The notes: generated from the sequence alone by a model not told the origin. A stretch of 64,000 nucleotides of DNA from Epiperipatus broadwayi (GCA_028023455.1 JAQFVV010006270.1:5236834-5300833); one strand, 5' to 3'; shown: positions 34,318 through 44,768, counted from the stretch's first letter. Program-made: numbers and translations.

Positions 34318-35572
34318 TATGTTATATAAAAAAAAAAGCAAAAATATAAAAAAAGAAAAAATAATGAAGGAAAGAGGAAGAAAAAGTATTCAAATTAATA
34401 TTAATCATAAATCAAAATTCCAGATTCCAAAGAGATAAAACATATTTAAGATGCTCTTTTTATCACCAGTCTTATTAAATTTAATGAATTGCATTACTTT
34501 TTATAAATCTAATTCTTAATATTACTTTCATCTTTTTCTAATGATTTATACCAGTTCTTCAATGCTTCAAATATAATTATCTTGCAATCTTCTAGCTATT
34601 CTTACTGCAAAAATTCAAGAGTTAGATTCTGAATATATTTGATCTTAACACCGAATAAATATTTTTCAAAGAATTTTATAATTAGTGTAGAGTTATAGTA
34701 TCATTATTTAAAAAAAGAATTATGCCTAGGGCAATCAGGATCTTAAATCAAAGTTTTTTTAAAAAAGTCACCTATCATTCTGTAAATGTATTTAAATAGA
34801 TTTTTAATATCTTCCACCTTCATCAGCATCCATCCCCTGCATGGTTTGGCAGTCGGTAGAGCATCCAACATGGGATCAGGAGCTCCCAGGATCAATTCTG
34901 GTGCTTGCAGTTCTGGTGGCTTGAACTTCTTATGAACTCCTGAACAATAAAGCCATAGCCCTTTTTTTCCATGAAAAGTAACCTCAACTGCAGAATAGTT
35001 ACATCTCCATATCTTATCCATAAAAATCTATCGTAATTCTTATTTTTTCTATAATATCCTTCCAATTCAAAATAATACTTTCTTCAAACCTTTAACTCTT
35101 GAAGTTAAAAAAAAATCACCTTTTCTTATGTTCCTAGCATATCACCTTTTAAATACTTCCAATCATATTTCTCATCACAGTCAATTATGTTAATTATAAT
35201 CTTTGTTTAATGTTTGAATTAAAACCTATATTTCATAACCGTAAGTCAAACAATTAAGCTACGTAGGTTAAAAGCTTTTCTTCTGAAGTATAAAGCCATA
35301 TTTAATTTTAAAAATACATATTAAACTTTGCCAAATCAATTTTTCCATTTATTTCTTTTATGTTATTCAGATGACATCAATTAACTTAAATAAATATGCA
35401 ACTTCTTTTAGGCATTACAAAATCACTTTCATTTTACTAAAATATATTTTAAAGTCTCTCTTTGAACTATCTAAATATATATATTTGCAAGTTTTAGTTC
35501 ATAATGACTTAATTGCAAAGTAGCATACCCCAAATCTAAAGTGATAATCACTATAATATAAGACCCGACATT
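34318..35572. other. Intron spacer (ankyrin-like gene), AT-rich
   Basis: Contains a GC-richer bit at 34800-34960 (catcagcatccatcccctgcatgg), reminiscent of repeat sequence near 1320-1410. Otherwise nothing supported. Confidence 0.35.
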
Positions 35573-35690
35573 TTTTTTTCATATGTCATAGCATCGGCCG
35601 GGAAGCGAACCCACAACAAGTGCCCGTAAGCAACTGCTTGTTTGCAAGGCAGTTGCGCTGACCTCTCAGCTAACAACGCCACTCTAAACT
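35573..35690 (-). mobile_element. tRNA-derived SINE with expanded anticodon arm
   Basis: Minus strand: GGCGTTGTTAGCTGAGAGG (A-box-like), CAACTGCCTTGCAAACAAG and a second GCAGTTGC stretch (partly duplicated anticodon-arm sequence), B-box-like GTGGGTTCGCTTCCC, then CGATGCTATGACATATG and a poly-A tail (poly-T at 35573-35580). Same family as 1073 and 44052. It abuts a foldback element on its 5' side. Confidence 0.75.
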
Positions 35691-35863
35691 ACTAAACTTC
35701 TAAAATCACATGATCACCATTTTCTATGCTTACACAAGCTGTTTTTCACAGAAGCAAAACTCTCCATACAGTAGCGCCACTCAGTGCAATCTTCCTGCAT
35801 CCATTGATTACTCAGGTTTGCACTGAGTGGCACTACAGCATGGAGAGTTTTGCTTCTATGTTG
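35690..35863. mobile_element. FB-HH family foldback, compact form without ribozyme block (copy 4)
   Basis: Starts 'aaatcacatgatcaccat' after 'actaaacttct', continues 'gaagcaaaactctccatacag', and closes 'gcatggagagttttgcttc'. Arms of about 45 bp with a short centre holding 'catccattgattactcagg'. The hammerhead region is absent. Confidence 0.82.
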
Positions 35864-36321
35864 TCATATATCTTCTCCAAATATTAATGAAGTTGGAAGT
35901 AAATTTGATTAATGTGAATTTCTTTTTGTAATCTCCCGATTTTTTAAGAATATTAATCAGAATTGATGAGAGTAAATAAAACCTAAACATTCTGATAGTT
36001 TATTTTAATTACATTTTCGAATTATTTCAATTATTACTAAAAATGATCACTAGTACAAAATTCAAATCCTAAGTCGAAATTATTCTCCTGCTTAATAAAG
36101 GTTAGCAGCATTTCTTTCGTTGTTTTCCAAAAATTAATGAAAAGTTTAGAAATATTTTAAGTGCTGGCTCTGGCTAAGCATTTTCCAAAAATTAATGAAA
36201 GTTTAGAAATGAATGACTAGCTAAAATGTTTATATTAGGGGGGTGGGGCAAATTCCCAATATAAATTCATTATTTCAGTTTTTTAAAGCACTTTCTTGAC
36301 AAAAGTAATAATATTATTAAA

Positions 36322-36380
36322 CTGCTAACATCACATGATCACCATTCTTTATGTTTACTTAACACAGAGGCAAAACTCTC
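36322..36380. mobile_element. FB-HH family terminal fragment (copy 5)
   Basis: 'aacatcacatgatcaccattctttatg' followed by 'gaggcaaaactctccat'. One terminus only; interrupted by the next foldback. Confidence 0.7.
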
Positions 36381-36429
36381 CATAGTAATTAACTACCATA
36401 TTTGCCTGAAGGTTTGTGACGATGGTATA

Positions 36430-36652
36430 ATATGTTGGACTATTTCCATCATCTATCAGTAAATGCTGAATGTATAAAAAATTTAACCTTTTTAAATAAA
36501 ACAACTTATTAGTAATAACACACAAATAGATAACACAGCTGTGTGTTATTAATAACAAGTTGTTTGTATTTGAAAAGTTTAAATAAAGTTTAAAATTGTC
36601 TATACATTCAACATTTACTGATAGATGAAGAAAATAATAGTCCAACATATTA
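36430..36652. repeat. Long foldback centred at about 36541
   Basis: 'aatatgttggactatttcc' on the left is answered by 'aatagtccaacatatt' on the right. 'catctatcagtaaatgctgaatgtat' is answered by 'atacattcaacatttactgatagatg', and the centre is 'acacagctgtgtgtt'. Arms about 105 bp with small mismatches. No coding sequence. An extruded or snap-back structure of unknown family. Confidence 0.88.
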
Positions 36653-36929
36653 TCACATCTAATTAACTATCGATTTGAACCATTTTTTCAATTATTATGC
36701 TATCTGATAGTGACTTTTTATTTCAATTGTGCATTTCAGCAGGCCATACATCTTAAATGTCATATATATATATATATCAATTAAGTCTATCTCTCTGTTA
36801 TTAAATTCATTAAAAAAAATTTAAATTGCATTTAATTTTTTTAAAGCCAAAAAGTGTTAGTTTTTTTATTCTGTTTACCCTTCTAACTTTTTTTCATTCT
36901 TTAATAGTTCTTTGAATTAATTTTTATTA

Positions 36930-36951
36930 TTATTATTATTATTATTAAGAG
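36930..36951. repeat. (ATT)n microsatellite
   Basis: Seven perfect units of the trinucleotide. Confidence 0.95.
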
Positions 36952-37039
36952 ATATTTATTATCATTACATTGGTATCAATGGTAATAAGAGTAACACACA
37001 ATACCACAAATGATTTCACCTTACTACCTTTAAGGCAGA

Positions 37040-37755
37040 AGGCCATCTGATCATCACTCATCTCTGTTCATCAGTGTCCCTGAATATTGAAACCTGATGT
37101 ATACTTTCTTTCATCGGGCTGAGGACCACAAATTTGCTTATCATGAAAATTGATCAGCCATTGCGACTCACTGCATGAGCACCTCCCATGAGTTAAGTGT
37201 TAATTCTCTACAAATGGCACCTGGTTGCCATAGGGTACAGTTCCTTAGGAAGGCAAATGATGTCCAAGCATGCACACATTTGAATCCTCTTAATGTAATG
37301 CTATAATTGCACTTGAATAGACCATAATGTAAGCAGTTCATAATTTTGATTTGGGAGTTTGAGAATAAGAAATGTTCGAGTCCAAAGAAATTTCCCCCAT
37401 GTGTCAGCAAACAATTTAGCAGGTGCCATAAGACAGTCTCTAGTTTTCACAGTGATAATCTTTTTGTATTGCTCCCACAGGGACTTCAGTTTTGGCCAGA
37501 ATATCATTGTGCATCTAATAATCCAGAACATAAACAGAACAATTGTCAGCCTTATTCTCATGAAAACCCCACCCCTAATTGCCTGGTGCAGATCGAGGAA
37601 AGAGGCATAACCAGGTCTTATGGATGTCCATAGTTGACCTCTAACTTCTGCCAAACAAAGACAGTCAAGAAAGATGTGAGCAGCAGTTTCCACTTCCCAA
37701 AGGCACAGCGTGCATATAGGATCAAAACAAGTAGCAGATCTAATACATTGCACGT
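37040..37755 (-). pseudogene. LINE RT C-terminal fragment (zf-RVT type)
   Basis: 150-codon minus-strand frame (37753-37301). It contains CTLCLWEVETAAHIFLDC, a C-x2-C-x7-H-x5-C motif of the zf-RVT domain, and RIRLTIVLFMFWIIRC downstream, matching C-termini of I/R1/Jockey-type or plant-like LINE proteins. Differs from both other LINE families here. Only the C-terminus is present. Confidence 0.65.
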
Positions 37756-38193
37756 CTAATATGTAAATACCAAAAAAGGAAATAAATCAGCATCGAAATA
37801 AAAAACACTTTAAAAAGAACTTGTCCGAATGAAATCTGAACAATAAATGAATGTGTAAATTTATCACATTATTGGACGAAATTGGATGGGATCGCAGTGC
37901 TTATTTGACAGGATCGTAAGGTTAGACATTTATTACAAATGTGAAATGGCATACCATCTCTCCTACATTGCAGAAGCAATACATAAGTACCCTTTTAAAA
38001 AAACAGTATAAAATGATGTCAGCAATGCCATTGTAACATTCGAGGATGTAATAATAAAATAGGCCTTTATAAGAGAATGTGATTGGAGGGTTCAAGAATT
38101 CCATTTTTGATGATCTGATTTATTTACAGCTGGGCTCAGAAATTACCATTCATAGAATGGGGGGAAAGTGCTTGGCTTAGCAGAGAAAAACAT

Positions 38194-38394
38194 AAAATTG
38201 GAGGCCTTAACAAAATCATTGAAATTGACGAGAGTCTTTTGCACAAAAAAACCAAACTGGACAAATTCTTCCAGACCATCATGAGAGTTCATGATAGAAC
38301 AGCTGCAACTCCAATGGAAGCCATTAAACAAAATGTGGAAGAGGAATTGAGAATTTATTCGGACTGTTGGAAAACCCATAAAATTGTTGAATAA
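38194..38394 (+). pseudogene. Merlin/ISXO2-like DDE transposase relic
   Basis: 67 codons, KIGGLNKIIEIDESLLHKK, then RVHDRTAATPMEAIKQNV, and LRIYSDCWKTHKIV before a stop. EIDES and YSDCW are the two D-containing blocks of the ISXO2/IS1016-type DDE domain used by Merlin transposons, but the segment between them is shortened (the usual WVFGG part is missing). The third acidic block is absent. Not a functional gene. Confidence 0.72.
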
Positions 38395-40135
38395 CAAGCT
38401 GCTGGAATCATACTAGATGGCATCAAAAAAATTAGTCCACCACATTGAAGAAATAATAAAAATGTAATTTAATTTTTTTGTTTGGAAAAAAATACATTGA
38501 TTACTTATTAACATTTCTGGTGAAGATCCTGTACAGACATTATATTGCACAATCATGTGTTAATTAAGTCTCCATTTTGGAAAAAATAAACAATTTTATT
38601 TTTAGTCTCCATTTTGAACCAAAAGTAGAACAGGTGAATTGATTGTTTTATCATGACAATTACTGTTATACATTACATAGTAAGCACCATATGTGTATAT
38701 TTTAAGCGTTTTGTAATTTAGCGATTATTTTGCTCATATTTAAAGTAGCATTTGGGAATTGCATAAAACTTTTTCAGATTTACTTTTGTGTGAAGTTCAT
38801 ATTTTTAGTATTGTTAGGAATTAATATTTTTAGTATTGTTAGATTTAGTCTGGTGCCATTACTGTTACGTATTAGAACTGCTACGCCTTTTCACATACAT
38901 ATCAAATGGCCGATAACTTTGTAAATCTTGTGAGAATATGTTCACATGGTTCACTTTGATGAATTTATCATTTTAGGTTTATACAAGATCCAAATGTACA
39001 CATTATTTGGTCAGATCGCAAGATTATCAGAGGATTGATATGAATGTGAAAAGGCTTAGCAGGTTTAATATGTTGCAGGTCTAATACATAGATACCAAAT
39101 TAATTTTTCAGAGAGGGTATACAAATCAATAATTTGCTCTATTATTAAAAATAAATCATGTCACTAGTTTACATTATTTATTTTTATTATAGTTATTATT
39201 TAGTTTAGTCTCTATTAGACATTAAGTTTATAGTTGGCCAGTACATTAGTGGTACTAAATGACCAGAGCATTGATGATGATCAGCATGTTTTAATATCCC
39301 AGCATTATTGTTTTTATAGGTATATATTCTGATGGATGAGCATTTAGTTTGTGCATCCAAATTATGTTTAAATAATTGCCCCAAGCTGGCAAAGTGGTTG
39401 TCCTGGTCTACCATAGATACATATCAAATTCAGTCACAAGATTGACTGTTGATTTATTTTATTGTTGATCATTCATGATGATGGATGACATACTTTATTA
39501 TAATGTTGGTGAACTTATAGTTGATTGTGCTTATACTTAGGGCAGTTAGCTGCTGATTTCATAGAGTGATCTCTCATGCTCATTACTTTATCTCATTATT
39601 TAAATCATTATTTTATATTAAATATGGATAATTTTGTATTTATTTTGAATTGGGGTTAATGATTTGTTATCACCCCACTTTTACCTCATTACTTCCACCC
39701 CATTATAATATATACATATAGATTCGGTGTTGTTACCTCTATTTAAAAATGCCTATTCTTTAATTGAGATTTAAAATCTATATCTGGGCTAGAAATAATT
39801 TCTAGCTTAACAAGTGATTAGTAACAATCATTAATGTGATTTATCTGCAGTAACTGATATCAAAGTTGTGAATGGATAATGTTTGATAATTGTAAAACAA
39901 AGTGTAATAATTTGATATTGATAAATACTGAACATATAGTGAAGACATATTTAAAAGATTATGACTTAGGGCCTGATGATTGTTGGTTTGACATGAACTG
40001 TACATTTTGTGAATTATTTGGGGGGTTCAGATGACTTTATTTATATGTTTCAATGATGTATTGTAAAATAGAACTTTTAAATATATTTAATATAAATAAA
40101 ATTCAAAACTTCCTAACACTATATTAGTAATAAAT
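38395..40135. other. Intron spacer, AT-rich
   Basis: No frames supported. 'gcaggtctaatacatagataccaa' (39076-39099) resembles 'gcacgtctaatatgtaaataccaa' (37749-37772), a short direct repeat on either side of the Merlin relic. Confidence 0.4.
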
Positions 40136-40411
40136 AAAATACAAAACCATAAAACAATATAATACTAGATAAAAATCCAAATTTTACCAAAATCCTTACA
40201 AGTCAGCTTTTGATATAGAGGGAAGTTGGTTTTTGAAATGAATTATGGGAAGGTTTATTTGTTTTGTATATATATATATGTTGCTTCTTTAGTTTGATTT
40301 TCACTTGAGAAGATCTATTTGTTTAATAGATGAAACCATGGTCGTGTAACGATTTTGGTAAAATGTGGATTTTTATCTAGTATTGTATTGTTTTATAGTT
40401 TTGTATTTTAT
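40136..40411. repeat. Foldback with about 60-bp arms and a hammerhead-like spacer
   Basis: Left arm 40136-40195 (tacaaaaccataaaacaata ...) and right arm 40353-40411 (... tattgttttatagttttgta) are inverted. The spacer is repeated, inverted, at about 49520-49640. The right part of the spacer holds the diverged hammerhead-like block at 40302-40346. Confidence 0.85.
40302..40346 (+). ncRNA. Diverged hammerhead-like motif HH10
   Basis: CAC with GTG (short stem I), TTGAGAA at the CTGANGA position (two deviations), stem II ATCTATT TGTTT AATAGAT (seven pairs), GAAA, stem III ACCATGGT (palindromic), cleavage C at 40343. Secondary structure is excellent but the core is mutated, so catalysis is doubtful. 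Confidence 0.5.
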
Positions 40412-40525
40412 ATATATATGAAATTAGATTCTTCCATGTGTTTAAACTCCTGAAAAGTAAATGAAGTGAATGTAGTTGTAAAATGCATACAAGGTGAGAG
40501 TAGTCTGATTTCTTACACCGATGGA

Positions 40526-40664
40526 TGGTAAAACTCTCCATATAGTAGTGCCACTCAGTGCCAACCAGAGTAATCACTACTATATGGAGAGTTTTGCCTG
40601 TTTTAATAACAGTAATGTGCTAGCATAAGAAACAGTGATCATGTGATGTTTAGTGGTTTAAACC
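40526..40664. mobile_element. FB-HH family foldback, compact form (copy 6)
   Basis: 'ggtaaaactctccatatagtagtg' answered by 'cactactatatggagagttttgcc', then 'ttaataacagtaatgtgctagcataagaaacagtgatcatgtgatgtttagtgg', the full right terminus. The left terminus is missing. Confidence 0.82.
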
Positions 40665-41249
40665 GATAGATGGTGTGATAAGACAAAATTGAGATAGGGA
40701 ATACCAAAAATTTGAAGATATATACTATATATAACCTAAGGCATTCTAGTTAATCTGTTCTAATTCTTCTACTTCTTAGTCTAATCTCAAGTAAGATTAA
40801 ACACTATAAGAATTTCTTAGATTTAAAAAGTGAAAAGACTTAGTGCAAGTAAGTGTAAGTATATATTCTAATGATTTTAAAGAGCATAGAAATAATTTTA
40901 CAGCTTATCAAATATGTAACTCTAAGAATGTAAACCTATTCACGGAACAAACAAGTCCAAATATATTGCTAATATAATTTACAAGTTAGATTCCTAAGCA
41001 ATCATTTAAATGAACTTGTAAACAATGTTCACTTTTTGTCATATTAATTCTGATCTATTTTGCATCTTTTATCTGTCAAAATAGATTGGCATTAATGTAG
41101 TGTAAGCATTTATTTTTTAGGAATCTAGTTTGTGAATTATCTTAGTAACATATTCAGACTTTTTGGTTCTGCAAATAGATTTATTCATATAATTTAATAT
41201 ATCCAGCACATAGTTATTTTCAAAATAGTTCATATATATGTAATATAGA

Positions 41250-41506
41250 AATAAAACAAACTAACTCCTTCTTTTTAAAACTTAAAAAAAAAAAAAAAAA
41301 TTTTGGTTATGAATATGTTTTGTACTTTTTAATTAATTTATTTTTTTTTGGAATATGTGATATTTATTGTATATATATTTTATTTTAGTGTGCCTTGAAA
41401 AAGACTATAAAAAATAGTCGAAACGTTGGATTTCTTTTTCATGATTATAGTCATAAAAAATCAAGTTTTAAAAAGAAGGAGTTAGTTTGTTTTATTTCTA
41501 TATTTA
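41250..41506. repeat. Foldback with 37-bp arms and hammerhead-like spacer
   Basis: 'agaaataaaacaaactaact' with 'ccttctttttaaaactt' on the left, inverse at 41465-41506. The spacer includes the block at 41393-41429 and a long A-run (41284-41300). Confidence 0.85.
41393..41429 (+). ncRNA. Diverged hammerhead-like motif HH11
   Basis: CC with GG (two-pair stem I), TTGAAAAA at the CTGANGA position, stem II GACTAT AAAAA ATAGTC (six perfect pairs with G-C closure), GAAA, then ACGT as a palindromic stem III and T at the cleavage position. Only GAAA and stem II are convincing; the CTGANGA box is lost. Confidence 0.4.
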
Positions 41507-41937
41507 TTTATATAGTATAATAAAAATTTTTTCTAGTGAAAAATATTTATAATTGCTTATTTTTTATATGAGATTTTTGATTTAAGAAACATTAGGAGGA
41601 AATGCTTGATCTCACTGTCTAGGTTAAGTTGTATATAAAATGAAGATTTTCATGGATAAAAGATGTGAACATATATTTTGAATTTGTCTATATGTACATT
41701 TTCCTATTGTTAATATTAGCGCTATATTAATATGTAGCGTGTCTTTACCATATTGTTAATATTCCAGAAGGATAATTAGAATAATCATTATCACAGAAAA
41801 TACTATTGGAAATCATACTTAAAAAAAATAGTAAAGTATTATTAAATACAGGATAGATAGATTTTAAGAGTGAAGTATTAAGAGAATATAACAACAAAGA
41901 ACAATCATAGACTTCAAAATTAAAGTTAATTAGTAAA

Positions 41938-42400
41938 TATAGAGGATATGAACTCAAGACTTTCAAGCACCCTTCAACTATCCATACTATCTCATACAAC
42001 TGATACACATGCCCACACACATGTAGAAAAGATAAATAATAACCAATATTCATATTTCATGCTAAACCAGCACTTATCAGTTGGTCCAGATTATCATCTC
42101 CACACATATATATCATCAGTGCTCAGTTTATATTAAGATCACAAATCTTCATACTTTAATGGACAGGCTTCAGTCTACTCCAACCTCCAACTTTTCAACT
42201 ATCCGTACCATTGAAAATCTGATGATGAAAGCCCAAATCCCATACTGATGCCAATATTATTGTCATGCCCATGTTGACCTCAAGTCACTCTGACCCCTCA
42301 TTAGGACCTTATCCATTAAATACATAGAAGAGGGATGGACAGAATACAAGCTTAATGTGTAAATATTTGAAATGCAGGCATTCTTCACATACCTGGAGCT
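41938..42400 (-). mobile_element. R-family SINE-like repeat (copy R2)
   Basis: About 460 bp. The minus-strand 3' end has a tRNA-like stretch (GTATCAGTTGTATGAGATAG ~40 bases before GAGTTCATATCC). Shares 'agcaattatcagttggtcc', 'ttaatggacaggcttcaatc' and 'gaaaatctgatgatg'-type words with copies at 50940, 52650, 53095 and 56380-57580. No coding sequence. Confidence 0.78.
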
Positions 42401-42510
42401 TAATTGTAAATGTAGGGGATTTGAACTCAGACTTTCAAATTGTATGAGATAGTGTGGATAGTTGAAAGTCTGAGTTCAAATCCCCTATATTTACAATTAA
42501 GCTGCAGGTA
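42400..42510. repeat. Hairpin made of two R-family ends
   Basis: 'gcttaattgtaaatgtagggg' and 'atttgaactcagactttcaa' on the left, inverse 'ttgaaagtctgagttcaaat' and 'cccctatatttacaattaagc' on the right. Arms about 45 bp, loop about 25 bp. Confidence 0.9.
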
Positions 42511-42815
42511 TGTGAACAGTGCCTGTACTTCAAATAATTAATTAGTAACTGGAATAAGACATACATTGAAGCATCAAGCTATAAAATTGTAAATATTATG
42601 TGTACAATAAATGTGGTTATTGTGTTTAATAATCTTCTATTGTGATATCTAAAAACCACTTCATTTTATATGTATATTAGAGAGGCTTGTGTCCATTAGT
42701 CTGGGAAAATTTTCTGAATGCGAATGTTCATAGAGAAGGAATAAAAGAATAGTAAGAGGAAGCTATGGAAAGGAAAAAAGCATAGCAAGATTATTACTTA
42801 TCTTGCTATAATTTT

Positions 42816-43151
42816 TCATGTCATATAGTCACCATTTCCTATGCTTACACAAACTGTTAAAATAGCACTGGGTGGTATTACTGTAAGAAGAGTTTGCTAC
42901 ATTTCCAATATGGTTATGATAACAAAGCAAAACTCTCCATACAGTAGTGCCATCTTGTGCCAACAAGAGCAATCAATGGATGCCAGAAGGCTTGTGCATA
43001 AAATCCCTATCTAGTGCCTATTCATCCAATATCCCCCGACTATTTGCTCTTGTTGGCACAAGATGGCACTACTGTATGGAAAGTTTTGCTTTGTTTAATA
43101 ACAATTGTGTGCTAGTATGAGATAGTGATCATGTGATGTTTAATGGTTATG
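42816..43151. mobile_element. FB-HH family element with both termini (copy 7)
   Basis: Left terminus 'catgtcatatagtcaccatttcctatgc' and right terminus 'tagtatgagatagtgatcatgtgatgtttaatggtt' are inverse. Inner arms 'caaagcaaaactctccatac' / 'gtatggaaagttttgctttg' are inverse, continuing through 'agtagtgccatcttgtgccaac'. Only the 3' part of the hammerhead block remains (about 43030-43045), truncated at the inner junction. Confidence 0.88.
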
Positions 43152-43627
43152 ATACTTTCTGATATGCTTAGCTTAAAAAGATTATAATTTAGAAGATATT
43201 AGATTTAAATTCAGTCATACTCATCATGTAAGTTCTGGAAAAACTTGGGTCCAACAAAAAAATAAAAAAGTGTAAGAGATGGGTGGTATCCAGGTAGGTC
43301 CCATATTACATATATACGCATACACTTCCAATTTCTGTGTAGCTTTATCTTTTATAAAGTATACTCATACACGTCCTAGAGTTCTTTTATACATATTCTG
43401 GATAAATTCTTTTTTCGGTGAAGGAATTACATTCAGACAGATAAGTTTATTCTAATTCAGAATCGAACCTAATAATATGTATGCAAACATAGCAATATTC
43501 ACGCTTAAAACTTTTTTTATAATTATCACAGTTTTCCGCTCGTTTTCTATGCATGTTAAATATTATAAATTAAGTAGGATTTATTTATAGCTTTATTTTA
43601 ATTCAGCAGATAATGTTAATATCTTAC

Positions 43628-43768
43628 CAGATCTTCGCGAAACAAATCATTTAATGTTAATAAAAATTTAGGATCATTATTTTGTAAATTATTTAATACA
43701 CGTTGAAAATTTTCCATTTCCTCTATACTTTTCTTAATTTTTTCGGAAACGTGCGGTAGAAAAGCCAT
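43628..43768 (-). CDS. First coding exon of minus-strand ankyrin-like gene
   Basis: 47 codons from ATG at 43768: MAFLPHVSEKIKKSIEEMEN, then FQRVLNNLQNNDPKFLLTLN and DLFREDL, directly followed by a GTAAGA donor (43622-43627). Phase 0, in frame with the acceptor exon at 33858-33962, giving FREDL then VNVPLLL. The N-terminus is predicted helical and charged; no signal peptide. The ATG is preceded by an upstream region free of frames. Balanced codon use, absence of other copies and matching splice phase argue for a real host gene. Function unknown; head-to-head with NELFCD. Confidence 0.68.
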
Positions 43769-44040
43769 ATTAATTATTCCCAAGTTTCAAAATTCTACCA
43801 TTAAAATGCACTATGTTTCAGAACATAGAATTATTAAAAATTATAAGCACGTGATTATTAGCTAGGCATTTAATATATTGCAAAATGCAATATTTTTTTA
43901 ATATAATTTAACAGAATTTAAGTGACCGAAAATTTTTCAATTTGGTAGATTTGCGCTGAAAAAATCTTTTTCTTGATCAATTTTATGTTTCTAGCTTATT
44001 TTGCCAATTTTAGATGAAAAAAAAAAGTTTTTCTTTAATT

Positions 44041-44162
44041 AAGATGTACTTGTATTGTTGGCCGAGTGGTCAGCACGGCTGCATTACAAGCAGTTGTCCC
44101 GGGTTCGCAGATTCGCTTCCCGGTCGATTCTTTGACACATGAAAAAAAAAAAAGATGTACTT
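44041..44162 (+). mobile_element. tRNA-derived SINE with 11-bp target-site duplication
   Basis: AAGATGTACTT at 44041-44051 and again at 44152-44162 brackets a 100-bp insertion. It contains GTTGGCCGAGTGGTCAGC (A box), GGCTGCATTACAAGCAGTTG (anticodon arm), CCGGGTTCGCAGATTCGC (B box with a small partial duplication), CCCGGTCGATTCTTTGACAC and a poly-A tail. The clean duplication and A-tail indicate LINE-mediated retroposition. It defines the ends of this SINE family. Confidence 0.9.
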
Positions 44163-44642
44163 TTAGAAAATAGTTGTGTAGAAAGATCTACATTTATTTT
44201 ATTATTTATAGATTGGAGAATAAAAATCTTTATAGCAAAAAAAAAAAATCACAGCAGCAATTTTAAATAACTAAAAATGAAAAATGTAAAGCACTTAATA
44301 CTTGCACTATGCATAAAACATAAGCAATTTTAATCTTTTTTTTTTTTAAAAAAAAAAGATTCGTAAAATCAAAACAATTAGAAGTTAACATGTTAAAAAA
44401 AGAGTTATTTACTGTACTAATTTCTGTCACGTGAGGACGCTATAACCAAAAATAAAAAGTCTGAGAGTATTATAAGTTTTAAATGAAAAATGCCATGTTT
44501 TCGAATAACTGTAAATTATTATAAATATATCTTTGAAGAAATTTAGTGCTTTATGTTTTATTTTATATTTCTTTGTGTGAATTTTTATTACTATCCAGTG
44601 TTTTTTTAAAATTGCGATTGGGTTCATTACTATGTTTTTTTT

Positions 44643-44653
44643 AAATGGCGGAA
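44643..44653 (+). promoter_or_regulatory. YY1/PHO-like box upstream of NELFCD
   Basis: AAATGGCGGAA at 44643-44653 matches the core of the YY1 consensus (ATGGCGG). YY1-type sites are common just downstream of transcription starts of housekeeping genes; here it would lie in the 5' UTR or core promoter. Single-site match in AT-rich DNA, so it may be chance. Confidence 0.4.
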
Positions 44654-44723
44654 AATTAGACTGAAGTATTTAAATAAATTTGTTTTCAAAGTCAATCAAG
44701 ACCATTTAAAAGTTATAACAAAT

Positions 44724-44768
44724 ATGGAAGATGAATATGAAGATAATATATGGGATGATGATCAGGAG
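44724..44768 (+). CDS. NELFCD: NELFCD exon 1 (start codon)
   Basis: 15 codons, MEDEYEDNIWDDDQE, ending at a GT-A-T-A-T donor, phase 0. NELF-C/D proteins start with a short, very acidic leader of this kind before the first conserved block. The ATG is chosen because it is the first in this frame, gives the expected acidic start, and joins in phase to exon 2 (SPGYDQEAENQAI). On its own the exon would not be recognisable; it is supported by position, phase and composition. Intron 1 is 11.5 kb and filled with repeats. Confidence 0.8.

Larger units (their letters stand above)
43769..44723. promoter_or_regulatory. Divergent promoter interval between the ankyrin-like gene and NELFCD
   Basis: 955 bp between the two start codons. 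It holds one tRNA-type SINE (44052-44151), several A-runs, and an ATGGCGG box 78 bp upstream of the NELFCD ATG. No TATA box is obvious near either start. A shared promoter is inferred from the head-to-head layout only. Confidence 0.5.
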
